From: Ensifer sp. Root278
GTDB lineage: Bacteria; Pseudomonadota; Alphaproteobacteria; Rhizobiales; Rhizobiaceae
Length of the DNA stretch: 64,000 nucleotides
NCBI RefSeq assembly: GCF_001429285.1
Contig: NZ_LMJJ01000010.1
Location: forward strand, 53,086 to 117,085
Direction of reading: 5' to 3'
Part shown: piece after piece, positions 17,667 to 26,081 of the stretch
Layout of the letters: each line of letters starts with the position of its first letter
Numbering within the stretch: position 1 is the stretch's first letter
Program-made: the position numbers and the translations under genes
The notes under the pieces: generated by a model
Database searches by the model: none
Seen by the model: the letters and a program-made list of their open reading frames with translations, nothing else
What the model was told of the DNA's origin: nothing

Positions 17667-19784
17667 TTAAAGCTTGACCGCTGTCTCTCGGCCCCAGAGC
17701 CGGAGCTCGCGACAGGCCTGAATGAATGAATGAACTGCTTTCGGATCGCTGAGTGCAATCACTCCCTCGTCCAGTTCCGGGTCGACGCCTACGTGTTTCA
17801 GGAGCGGAAGCGCCTGGGGCGAGAATGCTATGAACTTGCAGTGGGCGAAGGCGTCGGAAACGAAATCGTGAGCCGCGGCTTCTTTTGTCAGCCGCTCAGC
17901 GCCGTTCTCGGAAAGGATCAGTGCTATTGCGTCGAAGAGGACGGACGGTCCGCCGTCGACCATGTGTTTGCCCTCTATCCAGCTGCCATCCGCTGCTTCT
18001 ACGCCCCCAACCTTCGGTGCGACCACCTCCATGACGGCGCCCTCCTTTTCGATCGCCGACTGCAGTTTCTTAAGAAGTGCCGCGTCTGCGCCGGCAGTGA
18101 CCAGCACGCCCACTTTCCGCCCGGCGAAGCTCTTGGGCCCGTTCCCAATGATACTGAGGGCCGGAGATGCCGGCAGGTCGTCGCGAGGCGGCACTGCCGC
18201 ATCGGCAGGCTTAGGAAGCTTCTTGATACCAAGCTTGCCCGCGACCGTCGTGCCGAGCGTTTCATCGATATTGAGGAGATGGGCGACCATACGCTCGCGA
18301 ATTACCGGATTCTCGCATTTGCTCAGCTCGAACGTAAGCGCCGTCACAATATGGCGTTGTTCCGTTGCGGTCTGACTGATGAAGAACTGCCGCGCTTGGC
18401 TATAATGGTCGGCGAAGCTTTGGGGACGGAGCCGGGCCTTCTGGCCTTCCTCTAACTTCGCGAATGTCGGGAATCCCTGTTGTGGACTTTCTCGCGGGCC
18501 CTCGCCCCACGAGTTCGGCTGGTAATTGACCCGTCCCACGGGATTGCGCGTGGCCATGTGGCCGTCCTGCTGGAAATGGTGGAACGGACACTTCGGCGCG
18601 TTGATCGGGATATGAGTAAAGTTCGGGCCGCCGAGACGCTTAAGCTGCGTGTCGAGGTAGGAAAAGTTGCGGCCCTGGAGCAGCGGGTCGTTTGAGAAGT
18701 CTATGCCGGGCGGTACGTTTTGTGTCATGAACGCCACCTGCTCGGTCTCGGCAAAGAAATTGTCGGGCATCCGGTCGAGCACTAGCCGGCCGACTGGTAG
18801 CGGCTCAACAATCTCCTCGGGGATGATCTTGGTCGGATCGAGCACGTCGAAGTCGAAGTTATCGGCAAAATTCTGGTCGAACAGCTGAAGGTTCAACTCC
18901 CATTCTGGGAAATCGCCGGAGCGGATCGCATTCCATAAGTCGCGTCGATGGAAATCCGGATCAGCCCCATTGATCTTGACCGCTTCATTCCAGACGACCG
19001 ACTGCATGCCGAGTTTCGGCTTCCAAATGAACTTGACGAAGGTTGACTCGTCCTTCGCGTTGACCAGCCGGAAGGTATGAACCCCAAACCCCTGCATGAA
19101 ACGGAAGGAACGGGGGATGGCGCGGTCCGACATCACCCACATGATCATGTGCATTGATTCCGGCGTCAGCGAAATGAAATCCCAGAAATTGTCATGGGCC
19201 GATTGCGCCTGCGGAAAGGCGCGGTCAGGCTCTGGCTTCACCGAGTGGATGACGTCGGGAAATTTGATTGCATCCTGAATGAAAAAGACTGGGATATTGT
19301 TGCCGACGAGGTCCCAGTTGCCTTCCTTCGTATAGAATTTAACTGCAAAGCCGCGCACGTCGCGCGCGAGATCGAACGAGCCTTTGGATCCTGCGACCGT
19401 CGAAAATCGCACAAAGACCGGCGTCTTCTCTCCGGCGCGTTGGAAGATGTCGGCGCGGGTGTGAGCCGCTAGCGATTCATAGGTCTCGAAGTATCCGTGG
19501 GCGCCGTAACCGCGCGCATGCACGACGCGCTCGGGAATGCGTTCGTGATCGAAATGGAAAATCTTCTCGCGGAAATGAAAATCCTCGATAAGCGCCGGTC
19601 CGCGCTCGCCGATTTTTAACGTATTCTGGTCATCGGAAACCGGTCCGCCCTGCGCTGTCGTCAGGATCTCCGCGTCGCCATCGGCGAACTGATGGAGTTC
19701 GCCGCCGTTTCCGCGTGCGAGCTTTTGATCATGGATCGTCGCGGGCTTGCCCGATGATTGCCTGGCAGATCTGGCCATCTCCAT
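17667..19784 (-). CDS. katE: Large-subunit catalase (HPII type) with C-terminal DJ-1/GATase-like domain
   Basis: A 705-residue monofunctional haem catalase that disproportionates hydrogen peroxide. The N-terminal core has the distal-histidine signature ([16 protein letters not shown]), [15 protein letters not shown] and the proximal haem tyrosine region ([13 protein letters not shown]). Residues about 560-705 form the class-I-amidotransferase-like domain typical of large clade 2 catalases ([20 protein letters not shown]-like segments). I start at the ATG at 19784, not at the longer open frame to 20195, because the upstream 137 residues are unlike any catalase and a near-consensus EcfG-type promoter (19827-19851) lies just before 19784. 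The three sRNA candidates lie upstream. Confidence 0.9.
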   Translation of the reverse strand: MEMARSARQSSGKPATIHDQKLARGNGGELHQFADGDAEILTTAQGGPVSDDQNTLKIGERGPALIEDFHFREKIFHFDHERIPERVVHARGYGAHGYFETYESLAAHTRADIFQRAGEKTPVFVRFSTVAGSKGSFDLARDVRGFAVKFYTKEGNWDLVGNNIPVFFIQDAIKFPDVIHSVKPEPDRAFPQAQSAHDNFWDFISLTPESMHMIMWVMSDRAIPRSFRFMQGFGVHTFRLVNAKDESTFVKFIWKPKLGMQSVVWNEAVKINGADPDFHRRDLWNAIRSGDFPEWELNLQLFDQNFADNFDFDVLDPTKIIPEEIVEPLPVGRLVLDRMPDNFFAETEQVAFMTQNVPPGIDFSNDPLLQGRNFSYLDTQLKRLGGPNFTHIPINAPKCPFHHFQQDGHMATRNPVGRVNYQPNSWGEGPRESPQQGFPTFAKLEEGQKARLRPQSFADHYSQARQFFISQTATEQRHIVTALTFELSKCENPVIRERMVAHLLNIDETLGTTVAGKLGIKKLPKPADAAVPPRDDLPASPALSIIGNGPKSFAGRKVGVLVTAGADAALLKKLQSAIEKEGAVMEVVAPKVGGVEAADGSWIEGKHMVDGGPSVLFDAIALILSENGAERLTKEAAAHDFVSDAFAHCKFIAFSPQALPLLKHVGVDPELDEGVIALSDPKAVHSFIQACRELRLWGRETAVKL

Positions 19785-19826
19785 ATTCCTTGAGAATGAG
19801 TGAAACGAATTCTGGACGTTCTCCCC

Positions 19827-19851
19827 AATCCCCAGAGAACGTGTAAGTTCC
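19827..19851 (-). promoter_or_regulatory. Near-consensus EcfG-type promoter of the catalase
   Basis: Leftward GGAAC-N17-ATT: GTTCC 19847-19851, AAT 19827-19829. It lies 43 bases from the chosen catalase start, inside the open frame that would otherwise extend the protein. Confidence 0.45.
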
Positions 19852-20042
19852 GAGCAGCCGTGCGTGTTGCGGCCGGCGCGACCTATTTCGCCCCCTACGC
19901 GGGTTAGATGGCGCGGGCAGACGATGTCTTTTCCGAACGAGGCCCGCCAGAAGGCCGGCGAGGGAGTCGCCACAGGCCACGAAGCAAGTTCTGGACGCGA
20001 AGGCGTGCGGAAGGTCCATCGGTACCGCTTTCTGTGTTTGTG

Positions 20043-20195
20043 GATTGCCGCCGTATCGCGATAGCCTTGGATCAAAACGACGCTGGTGATCACAATCGCT
20101 GCGACCGACAGCGCATAGGTGATGACTTGTGTGAAACCGAACGGCACCAGGTCGGTGCTGCCAGCCATCGACAGGCCGGTTAAGAGCGTTGGCAC
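20043..20195 (-). other. Membrane-protein-like fragment upstream of catalase
   Basis: The first 50 codons of the open frame beginning at 20195 look like a protein start with one membrane helix ([29 protein letters not shown]). The sequence then becomes Arg/Pro-rich and unlike a protein before running in frame into the catalase. It may be the remnant of a small membrane protein gene. I cannot name its family. Confidence 0.3.
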
Positions 20196-20201
20196 GCCGC
20201 C

Positions 20202-20582
20202 TCATGTGTCAGGGGCATGACCGCGCAAGTCATGGAACTGGAATGTGGATAGTTGGGATATATCGCTGCCCTCGCCGGCATTTCCGGCTGGAGAGCCCTT
20301 CGCCCGAATCTCCTGGATCTCCGTGGCGAGATGATCGAGGTATTCGAGCGCTTCGTGAGTGGTGATCAAAGACGTCATACTGTCGTCCGTGCCGGCACGT
20401 GTCAGATCGTTTCTAACTTTCTCCACGAGGTCATGGATGAACCGGTTTGGATCATCGCATTGGTCGGCAGCCCACCGCAACAATTCGCAAAGCAATCTTT
20501 CGTTAACGCGCATTGCCGTAACGGCCTGGCTCAACATGAGGTTAATTTTCTGTACCTTCTCATCTTTGATCCTGCGGGCCAT
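20202..20582 (-). CDS. Hypothetical protein (126 aa)
   Basis: I take the ATG at 20582 (GGAAGAATTCCG ahead; the upstream residues of the longer frame are low-complexity). The product is soluble and helical with a basic N-terminus (ARRIKDEKVQKINLML) and one cysteine pair (CELLRWAADQC), and has no signal peptide or recognisable domain. It is expressed in the same direction as the catalase but 418 bases upstream of it. Confidence 0.5.
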   Translation of the reverse strand: MARRIKDEKVQKINLMLSQAVTAMRVNERLLCELLRWAADQCDDPNRFIHDLVEKVRNDLTRAGTDDSMTSLITTHEALEYLDHLATEIQEIRAKGSPAGNAGEGSDISQLSTFQFHDLRGHAPDT

Positions 20583-20835
20583 CGGAATTCTTCCTGATCT
20601 ACTTCTGCGCCTGCCTGCTGCCGTTCCAAAGTCCAACGGCGAGGCGAATGCATTTGTTCCGCACCAGAATGCTGCTTGAGCGGCGAAGCTGGTGCCCTCT
20701 TCTGCATGGCGGCAGAGCGCCAGGGCGTGTTCCCTAAGTTGCAATAGAATAGCCCCACCTCCGCTTGAACCTCGGAGTTCTACCTTGATCCGAAGGACTT
20801 TGGATCATTGGCGAGCCCAACGCGCATGTTCCTCG

Positions 20836-20962
20836 AAGAGAAATGGCCCCGACGGGGTGTCGGGGCCAACGAGGCTGCATCATGGCATTGATGGGCTCCT
20901 ACGCGGGGAAAGGGATTACCCCATGAAGCCCGGCTGGATCCTTGGGGGAGGATCATCGCCGG
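20836..20962 (-). ncRNA. Candidate stress-induced sRNA, unit 1
   Basis: An exact EcfG-type promoter (20969-20993) would start a leftward transcript near 20962. About nine bases in comes stem-loop 1, a GATCC/GGATC stem (20937-20941 with 20950-20954) with the loop TCCCCCAA. Then come an imperfect stem-loop 2 (20893-20931, with an inner GGGG/CCCC pair), stem-loop 3 (CATCA/TGATG, 20878-20893), and a perfect 10-bp GC-rich terminator stem (20844-20868) followed by TTTCTCTT. No credible ORF lies within it. The C-rich loop could pair with G-rich ribosome sites. Confidence 0.6.
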
Positions 20963-20968
20963 TCCTCA

Positions 20969-20993
20969 AACCACAGTCTCTAAAAGTGGTTCC
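20969..20993 (-). promoter_or_regulatory. EcfG-type promoter of sRNA unit 1
   Basis: AAC (20969-20971) and GTTCC (20989-20993), 17 bases apart, read leftward as GGAAC-N17-GTT. Confidence 0.7.
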
Positions 20994-21000
20994 CATGCGG

Positions 21001-21122
21001 AAAAAGAAACGGCCCCGTCCGGGGAGAGCGGGGCCTCGGCACGGAGTAGTGCCAATGGGCTCCATTCTGGGCATAGTGGATGGAGCCTCAGCCTAGATCC
21101 GGGGGTAGTGGATCGTAGGCAC
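21001..21122 (-). ncRNA. Candidate stress-induced sRNA, unit 2
   Basis: The architecture is the same as unit 1. The promoter is at 21129-21153. Stem-loop 1 uses the same GATCC/GGATC stem (21096-21100 with 21110-21114) and the loop ACTACCCCC. Stem-loop 2 has a perfect 8-bp stem (GGCTCCAT/ATGGAGCC, 21058-21087), stem-loop 3 is GGCAC/GTGCC (21038-21053), and the terminator is GGCCCCG/CGGGGCC (21011-21035) followed on the minus strand by GTTTCTTTTT. The terminator could also end read-through from the small gene at 21165-21371. Confidence 0.65.
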
Positions 21123-21128
21123 GCAATG

Positions 21129-21153
21129 AACGCGCATCGTCAAAAAAGGTTCC
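21129..21153 (-). promoter_or_regulatory. EcfG-type promoter of sRNA unit 2
   Basis: AAC (21129-21131) and GTTCC (21149-21153), 17 bases apart, read leftward as GGAAC-N17-GTT. It lies just past the stop codon of the gene at 21165. Confidence 0.75.
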
Positions 21154-21164
21154 GGATGTGGCGT

Positions 21165-21371
21165 CTAGGCCGGCGGCGGGCTGGATCCCATCTTCGCTCG
21201 AAGCGAGGCGGGGTCGCAAACGTCTTGATACAGTTGGATCAGCCGCGACGCGAGAAACTGCGCATCCTCGCAATCAGCCGGAAGTCTGTATTCTCTGAGA
21301 ACCTCATCAAACACGGCCTGCAACTTTTCAAGGTCGCCAGGAAGCAGCATTCGAGAGTAGGCTGATAGCAT
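21165..21371 (-). CDS. Small conserved rhizobial protein (68 aa)
   Basis: The ATG at 21371 has an excellent GGAGGGTT ribosome site. The 68-residue helical protein follows the pattern LPxDLxxLxxVFxxVLxE...ASRLIQLYQDVxDPxxLRAKM, which I know as a small uncharacterised family in rhizobia. A frameshifted relative lies at 51122-51456. Function unknown. It lies between sRNA units 2 and 3. Confidence 0.75.
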   Translation of the reverse strand: MLSAYSRMLLPGDLEKLQAVFDEVLREYRLPADCEDAQFLASRLIQLYQDVCDPASLRAKMGSSPPPA

Positions 21372-21553
21372 TTTAACCCTCCAAGTTAGGGCGAGCGGCC
21401 AAACTCGCTCGCTAAGCCGTCCAGGCGGGACACTGCAGGATTGTACCTTTTTGGGTTAATCGCGCGAATCAAAGATCAATGGGCCCGGCTGCTAATTGCC
21501 GGCGGCTTGCGCCGTTGCTGGTGCCCGGCGCACCAGTCTAGGGGCCAGGGCAT

Positions 21554-21662
21554 GAAAAGAAATGGCCCGCCGGGGTGACGAGGCCAGAGGCTACCTTCGG
21601 ACTTCACTCGGGGGATTTGGTGAAGTCTGCCATGATCGCGAGCGGGGGTGGGATCACGACAC
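21554..21662 (-). ncRNA. Candidate stress-induced sRNA, unit 3
   Basis: The promoter is at 21669-21693. The predicted RNA begins with stem-loop 1 (TGATC/GATCA, 21633-21637 with 21652-21656) whose loop contains CCACCCCC. Stem-loop 2 has a perfect 8-bp stem (GACTTCAC/GTGAAGTC, 21600-21627) whose loop contains ATCCCCCGA. It ends in a weaker GC hairpin (TGGCC/GGCCA, 21563-21586) followed by TTTCTTTTC. It has two CCCCC loops instead of one, but the same order of promoter, C-rich loop and terminator as units 1 and 2. Confidence 0.55.
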
Positions 21663-21668
21663 GCCAAA

Positions 21669-21693
21669 AACGCACCTCCGACGCAAAGGTTCC
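21669..21693 (-). promoter_or_regulatory. EcfG-type promoter of sRNA unit 3
   Basis: AAC (21669-21671) and GTTCC (21689-21693), 17 bases apart, read leftward as GGAAC-N17-GTT. Confidence 0.7.
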
Positions 21694-21784
21694 TGCTGGC
21701 AGGGAGTGGACCGGCCCACAAGGACGACGATGGGGCCAAGCGAGTGCCTCGATGGACTTCGTTAGAGGAAAACGTACCGCTCTC

Positions 21785-21809
21785 GGAACGGCCACCGTCC
21801 CGGAATGTT
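21785..21809 (+). promoter_or_regulatory. EcfG-type promoter with no recognised gene
   Basis: GGAAC (21785-21789) and GTT (21807-21809) are 17 bases apart on the plus strand. Downstream are hairpins (GGGAC/GTCCC at 21817-21830; CTCGATC/GATCGAG near 21873-21898) and a possible terminator (CCGGCT/AGCCGG then TTTTT, about 21976-22009), but no convincing ORF. A rightward non-coding transcript is possible. Otherwise 21694-22093 appears empty. Confidence 0.5.
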
Positions 21810-22093
21810 CTCGTCTGGGACTGAAGTCCCATGGAAGAACCTGTTCCGCCGCGCCTAGGTTTGGGGATGCTCTCGATCCTCGACCCGATCGATCGAGGCG
21901 CCTCTGGGCCCCACTGTTGTCATCGGTGTCCCCGCTCGGTGTGGGGCCTATCGAGGTCGGATGCTCGCAGTTCGACCGGCTAGCGAAAGCCGGGCGCTGG
22001 TGTTTTTGCAAACCCACGGCCCGTCCACCGTCCCGAGCCTCAGGACTCGTCCCCGAAGTTCGAAGGACGGAGACATCCGCAGCGCACACGCCA

Positions 22094-23182
22094 TCATCTT
22101 GCCGCTTTGCCGATAGTGTCGGCCATATGGGCTCCACGAAGGCCCATGGGAAGCGGCCTGCCGGTAGTTGAGTCCTTTGCGGTTTGATGCTCAAGTTCAG
22201 CATTGAGCTCCGCACCCACGATCAGCAGGGTCACTGACAACCAGAGCCATATGAGGAACCCGACAAGGCCGCCCAACGCACCGTAACTGGCTGCGTAGTT
22301 AGCAAGGTTGTTGAGATACCAGGCATAGCCCAGAGACATCACAATCCACGCGGATGTTGCGAAGACCGATCCCCACGTCAACCAGCGGAGTTTCGCCGGC
22401 TGGCGACTGGGACCGACACGATATACCACCGCCGCTCCCGTCAATGCGGCGACGACCACAAGGGACCAGCCAGCCAGGAGGACCACGGTTTCGTTCGTTG
22501 GATCAAGGAACGCAACTCGAAGCAGTGTGGATAGCGCGGCGGTGATGACTATCATCAGGATGAGGGCGATCATGGCGCAGAGCGTAAAGACGATGGCAAT
22601 GAGGTTGAGTCTGACAAATCCTCGCTTTTCGACTTCCTGGTACGCAACATTCATTGCGTCGAACAGCGCGAGCGTACCGTTTCGGGCACTCAAAAGGGCA
22701 ATGGCGAAGCCGATGAAAAAAGCAAGGCTCAAGGTCGCGTCACGTATCTGCACGAGTGCGCGAACCTGGGTGGCGAGAATGTCGAAGGCCCCCGGGGGGA
22801 GGACGTAAGCGAGCGTTCTCAAGTGCTCCGCAATATCGACGGGATCGGCGAGCAGTCCGTAAAGGGCCACGATCGCGCCCAATGCTGGAAACAGCGCAAG
22901 AAGCAGATAAAACGTGACTCCAGCCGCGACGAGCGCGACCCGGTCACCGGACACTTCGTGTACGACGCGCCAAAGCACGTCATAGAGCCCCTTTCGAGGG
23001 ATGTCCTCGGGAACATCGGCGCTGCGGCCGCGACTTTGGTCTGTATCTTCACTCAGAGGATAGAGAGGCTCGTCCTGCCTGGCGCGCAGAGTTCGCCCGT
23101 TTGATCGGTTGAGGCAAAGTGCGATCACCGCGATCGCACAAATGCTGACGGCGATTTGACGATCGGTAAATTTCAGGACCAT
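22094..23182 (-). CDS. YihY/BrkB-family inner-membrane protein
   Basis: From the ATG at 23182 (AGAGGAACC ribosome site) the 362-residue protein has an N-terminal hydrophobic segment, an acidic cytoplasmic stretch (about 30-62) and then the six-helix YihY/BrkB core (VALVAAGVTFYLLLALFPAL, LSLAFFIGFAIALLSA, GALGGLVGFLIWLWLSVTLLIVGAELNAELE). The E/N residues in the last helix are typical of the family. Members were once called ribonuclease BN but are probably membrane transport or envelope proteins. The role is unknown. Confidence 0.85.
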   Translation of the reverse strand: MVLKFTDRQIAVSICAIAVIALCLNRSNGRTLRARQDEPLYPLSEDTDQSRGRSADVPEDIPRKGLYDVLWRVVHEVSGDRVALVAAGVTFYLLLALFPALGAIVALYGLLADPVDIAEHLRTLAYVLPPGAFDILATQVRALVQIRDATLSLAFFIGFAIALLSARNGTLALFDAMNVAYQEVEKRGFVRLNLIAIVFTLCAMIALILMIVITAALSTLLRVAFLDPTNETVVLLAGWSLVVVAALTGAAVVYRVGPSRQPAKLRWLTWGSVFATSAWIVMSLGYAWYLNNLANYAASYGALGGLVGFLIWLWLSVTLLIVGAELNAELEHQTAKDSTTGRPLPMGLRGAHMADTIGKAAR

Positions 23183-23274
23183 CGAAGGTTCCTCTCGCTT
23201 TTCCTTTCTAATGCGCGCCACGCGAAGTGGATGCGGCGAAAACGTCGTGGCCAGTGCCGTCGGACCCCAAGGGC

Positions 23275-23607
23275 TCAGCGAGGCCGCGCGAGCGCGGTCC
23301 AGAGGTACCCCACGACGCCAGCCACAACGATTGCCGGAACGATGTGGCGTCTGAGCTTGTTTTCTACCGCTTGGACGACGACGTTCGCCTCAAGCACGGC
23401 CAGCCTCGAGGTTCCGGCCGCGATGGCTGCGAGTTCCGTGCTAAGCCGGATCACGTCTGTTCGCAAAGCCTCTAGCTGCGCCTCTCGAGTAGGATAGTAG
23501 GATCGGACGTCAGCGCTGCCTGATGTCGCACGATCACTCTCGTCGCTTGGCGTGTCGGCTAACTGCGATGCTTGGGCAACGCTTTCATCATGTGTCTGAT
23601 CCGTCAT
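23275..23607 (-). CDS. Small membrane-anchored protein (110 aa)
   Basis: The ATG at 23607 has GGAGGG upstream. The acidic N-terminal half is followed by a helical, probably coiled-coil region (REAQLEALRTDVIRLSTELAAIAAG) and a C-terminal membrane segment (IVPAIVVAGVVGYLWTALA). The architecture recalls DUF883-like anchors, but I see no firm family match. It lies 93 bases upstream of the YihY gene in the same direction, so the two may be co-transcribed. Confidence 0.65.
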   Translation of the reverse strand: MTDQTHDESVAQASQLADTPSDESDRATSGSADVRSYYPTREAQLEALRTDVIRLSTELAAIAAGTSRLAVLEANVVVQAVENKLRRHIVPAIVVAGVVGYLWTALARPR

Positions 23608-23799
23608 GGCCTGGCCCTCCTCTGGTTCCATTCAACCGAGGAGGATGACCGTTGTTCCACCATCGCGCTCCTGAGCCGCACCGAGCGCGCCGAAACCTGA
23701 TGCTTTTGAGAGCCACTTTGACCTCGAAAGACCGGACGAGAGAACCCGTCGTTGCTGGCGGAGCCTGGCCGAACGCCCTCTTGGATCGCTTGCGTCGAC

Positions 23800-24579
23800 C
23801 TAGTTCTTTTTCTTGGCGCGAGCCGCGGCCTTTGTCGTGAGCCGAAAATCGGCCATTTCCTGCGCCGTCAAATAATAGAGATGATCCGGAGGGGTTTCCA
23901 AAGCGTGGAACCAAAGGCCGGCAGAAATACCCATCGCGTCGAGATGGCGCGCGATCCGGGCAGTGGCGGACTGGGCTGCCGACATGGCTTCCTGTGGCGT
24001 CGGCCGATCATTGCTGTCGCTGAAGAGCTGATGCACGCCGACGACCGCGTCGGATTCCGCAAGGCGCTCGACTCCGCCTGACAGGATAATCGGGCATGAG
24101 GATGCGCACAGTGCTCTCGATGCCACTTTGGTGTTCAGCCGCTTTTCTCGGATCAGCCTGGAGATCGCCAATGCGTCGTCTACCGAGCCCCCCGGCGAGT
24201 TGAGCTCTACGGTTTTGATATATTCGCCGCGTTGTTCGACCTCGCGAGCAAATCGCAAGGCTGCGCCTAGGTCGAGCGTTCCTTCAGCAAGCAAGGAGCC
24301 CCCTGGACCAAGATTGAACGTCATGGGCTTGGCTAGATCTTCGATTGGGCTTGCCGGGTTTACCGTAGGCCGGTCCGGATCCGCCTTGGTTCCGGCAGGT
24401 GGTAAGAAGGGCATCGGGTGGGATGGATCGAAGGTTGGCAGCTGTCTCTTCGTTGCGATTTCGCGAACATCGATAAGGAGAAAGACCGTCGTCAACGCCA
24501 ATAGCAGCAGGAAGGCCCCCCGCATTAAGGCGCCATCGTCCAGGCGGCTCAGCATCCTGATCGGTTCATCGATCCTCAT
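23800..24579 (-). CDS. Membrane-anchored ClpP/crotonase-fold protein
   Basis: A 259-residue protein with one N-terminal membrane helix (about 17-37), a Pro-rich linker and a ClpP-like fold domain. The segment VELNSPGGSVDDALAISRLI supplies the oxyanion strand, and SRALCASSCPIILSGG corresponds to the serine-bearing turn of periplasmic ClpP-like proteins (COG3904 type). Two cysteines flank the candidate serine and could form a disulfide outside the cytoplasm. The downstream AVVGVHQLFSD histidine fits the catalytic position. Its start overlaps the end of the upstream gene by 14 bases, so it is translationally coupled to it. Substrate unknown. Confidence 0.75.
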   Translation of the reverse strand: MRIDEPIRMLSRLDDGALMRGAFLLLLALTTVFLLIDVREIATKRQLPTFDPSHPMPFLPPAGTKADPDRPTVNPASPIEDLAKPMTFNLGPGGSLLAEGTLDLGAALRFAREVEQRGEYIKTVELNSPGGSVDDALAISRLIREKRLNTKVASRALCASSCPIILSGGVERLAESDAVVGVHQLFSDSNDRPTPQEAMSAAQSATARIARHLDAMGISAGLWFHALETPPDHLYYLTAQEMADFRLTTKAAARAKKKN

Positions 24580-25873
24580 TCGATCGATCCTTCGGACGTG
24601 TTCGTGGATCGAGACTGGTGATGTTGTTTGGTTCCTCTAGCCCTTTCTCCGGTTCCGGCTCCGCAACGGCCTGTTCGAGGTTTACCCCGTTATTCGTCAA
24701 GGCATGCCGCACTTCCAAAGCCTGCAAGAGTTCGGCCGCCGTGATGCGCTCCGCAAACGGCATGCTTTCCTCCTGTTTGCGGATTGCGCCATGGACGACG
24801 GCCAGAATGAAGACCAAGACGCCGGGCAGGAGATCGATGGAGACGGCGCCTGCCCAGGCGGGAATGAAGTCGGCGGCGTAGCGCAACACCGCTTCTGCAG
24901 ATGACAATGGCACGAACCGGTGTTCCTTAACCGGTGTGCGCGCAAGGATCTCGTCGGCAGCCTCAGAAAGCACCTTCGACTGAGCCGCCACTGAAGCGCG
25001 CACGGTTGCCATTACTCTGTCCTGACGGTCGACAAGGTCTGCATCACCACCGTCAGCAACCGGAGCAATAAAGCCGAGAGAAAGATCGTCGGCCGCGCGA
25101 CGGATCGAAGGTGCGATGGACGTCTGCCCGAGCGAGGCTATGACGCCTGTGAGCGCTACGACTTCCGAGGAGAATTGATCGGCGCGCGGCTCGATTGCAC
25201 CGGGCGCGGAGACCAGGGTGCGCATAGCCTCCAGCCGCTTTTGTCCTTGATTGAACAAGGTCGTCACCTGTTCGCGTGAGGCGTTGATCCCGCTTTCGAG
25301 ATCTTTCATCTGTGCTGACATTTGAGACAGCAGCTGCACGACGCTTCCTGAACCTGTTGTGCCGGTGAGGGCGCCCGATTGCCGTTCAGATTGAGCAAGC
25401 TGAGCAAACCGTTCGGATGCGCGCTGGATGTCGGGCAAAAGGCTTTGGGCGGCCAGCGCGTTCTGGTGGGCCTGGTCAAGGTCTGCCGTATAGTCTTCAA
25501 CGGTTTCTGCAAGATGCTGCTCGAGCGCGGCAGAACCCGCGAGCGCCGCCGCATTCAGCCAGCTAGACATAGCCAGGATCATGGCCGCGCCAAGCGCCAT
25601 GACGCCGAGCATGGAGGCGCGGCCCCTATGGGTGGTGATATGCGGATAGAAGCGGGCCATATAGGACCAAAAGGCGTAGATTCCGACCGAGACAGAAGCC
25701 GAGTAGATGACCGCAGCAAAGAACACCGCAGTCGGCGAGCCATCCAGGATGCTGCGTACACCGAGGTATGTGTAGACGCCTGAGGCAAGGGCAAGAACCG
25801 CTACGGCAAACCGCGTCATCGTCTCGACGGCAGCGACCCCGTCGTGCAAACGTTGGGATGCGCCGGTCGCCAT
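24566..25873 (-). CDS. Multi-helix membrane protein with large periplasmic coiled region
   Basis: A 435-residue protein with about three N-terminal membrane segments (residues 20-115), a long helical, glutamine- and serine-rich region (about 120-310, AQLAQSERQSGALTG and similar) and another hydrophobic helix (about 335-355, IDLLPGVLVFILAVVHGAI), then a charged tail. I recognise no named domain. The topology, with a large soluble coiled part between membrane segments, suggests a sensor or scaffold. It is coupled to the ClpP-like gene, and a joint envelope role is plausible. Confidence 0.65.
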   Translation of the reverse strand: MATGASQRLHDGVAAVETMTRFAVAVLALASGVYTYLGVRSILDGSPTAVFFAAVIYSASVSVGIYAFWSYMARFYPHITTHRGRASMLGVMALGAAMILAMSSWLNAAALAGSAALEQHLAETVEDYTADLDQAHQNALAAQSLLPDIQRASERFAQLAQSERQSGALTGTTGSGSVVQLLSQMSAQMKDLESGINASREQVTTLFNQGQKRLEAMRTLVSAPGAIEPRADQFSSEVVALTGVIASLGQTSIAPSIRRAADDLSLGFIAPVADGGDADLVDRQDRVMATVRASVAAQSKVLSEAADEILARTPVKEHRFVPLSSAEAVLRYAADFIPAWAGAVSIDLLPGVLVFILAVVHGAIRKQEESMPFAERITAAELLQALEVRHALTNNGVNLEQAVAEPEPEKGLEEPNNITSLDPRTRPKDRSNEDR

Positions 25874-26081
25874 GGTCAGCTCTCCGCAAAAGGAATGTAT
25901 TCCTTAAAAGAGTATGAAGAAACGGGCGGAATAAAGGCCGGATTCTTCGCCGTGACGTCGGGGTTCGCATCAGACCATGAAGAATTGGATGCAGATCTCC
26001 TGTCCAAAAACAGGTTAGCAATGCGCGCGAACATTGGGTGAGGCGGTTATGGCCAAGCAGGAAGGGATCCTCGGCCGAAAT

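Noticed and set aside
19785..20195. Catalase starting at 20195
   Set aside because: The upstream 137 residues are not catalase-like, and a promoter-like site lies inside them. Only a short membrane-protein-like fragment was kept as a low-confidence feature.
20635..20660. EcfG-like site upstream of the 126-residue hypothetical protein
   Set aside because: The best match has 18-base spacing. No other support was found.
20836..21586. GC-rich hairpins as simple dispersed repeats
   Set aside because: Each hairpin is the 3' end of a unit that also has its own promoter and C-rich 5' stem-loop, so the terminator reading explains more than a repeat family would.
21604..22215. 203-codon minus-strand frame between the small RNAs and the YihY gene
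   Set aside because: The translation is Arg/Pro/Ser-rich without motifs, the start lacks a ribosome site, and it overlaps the promoter and hairpins of unit 3 and the end of the YihY gene.
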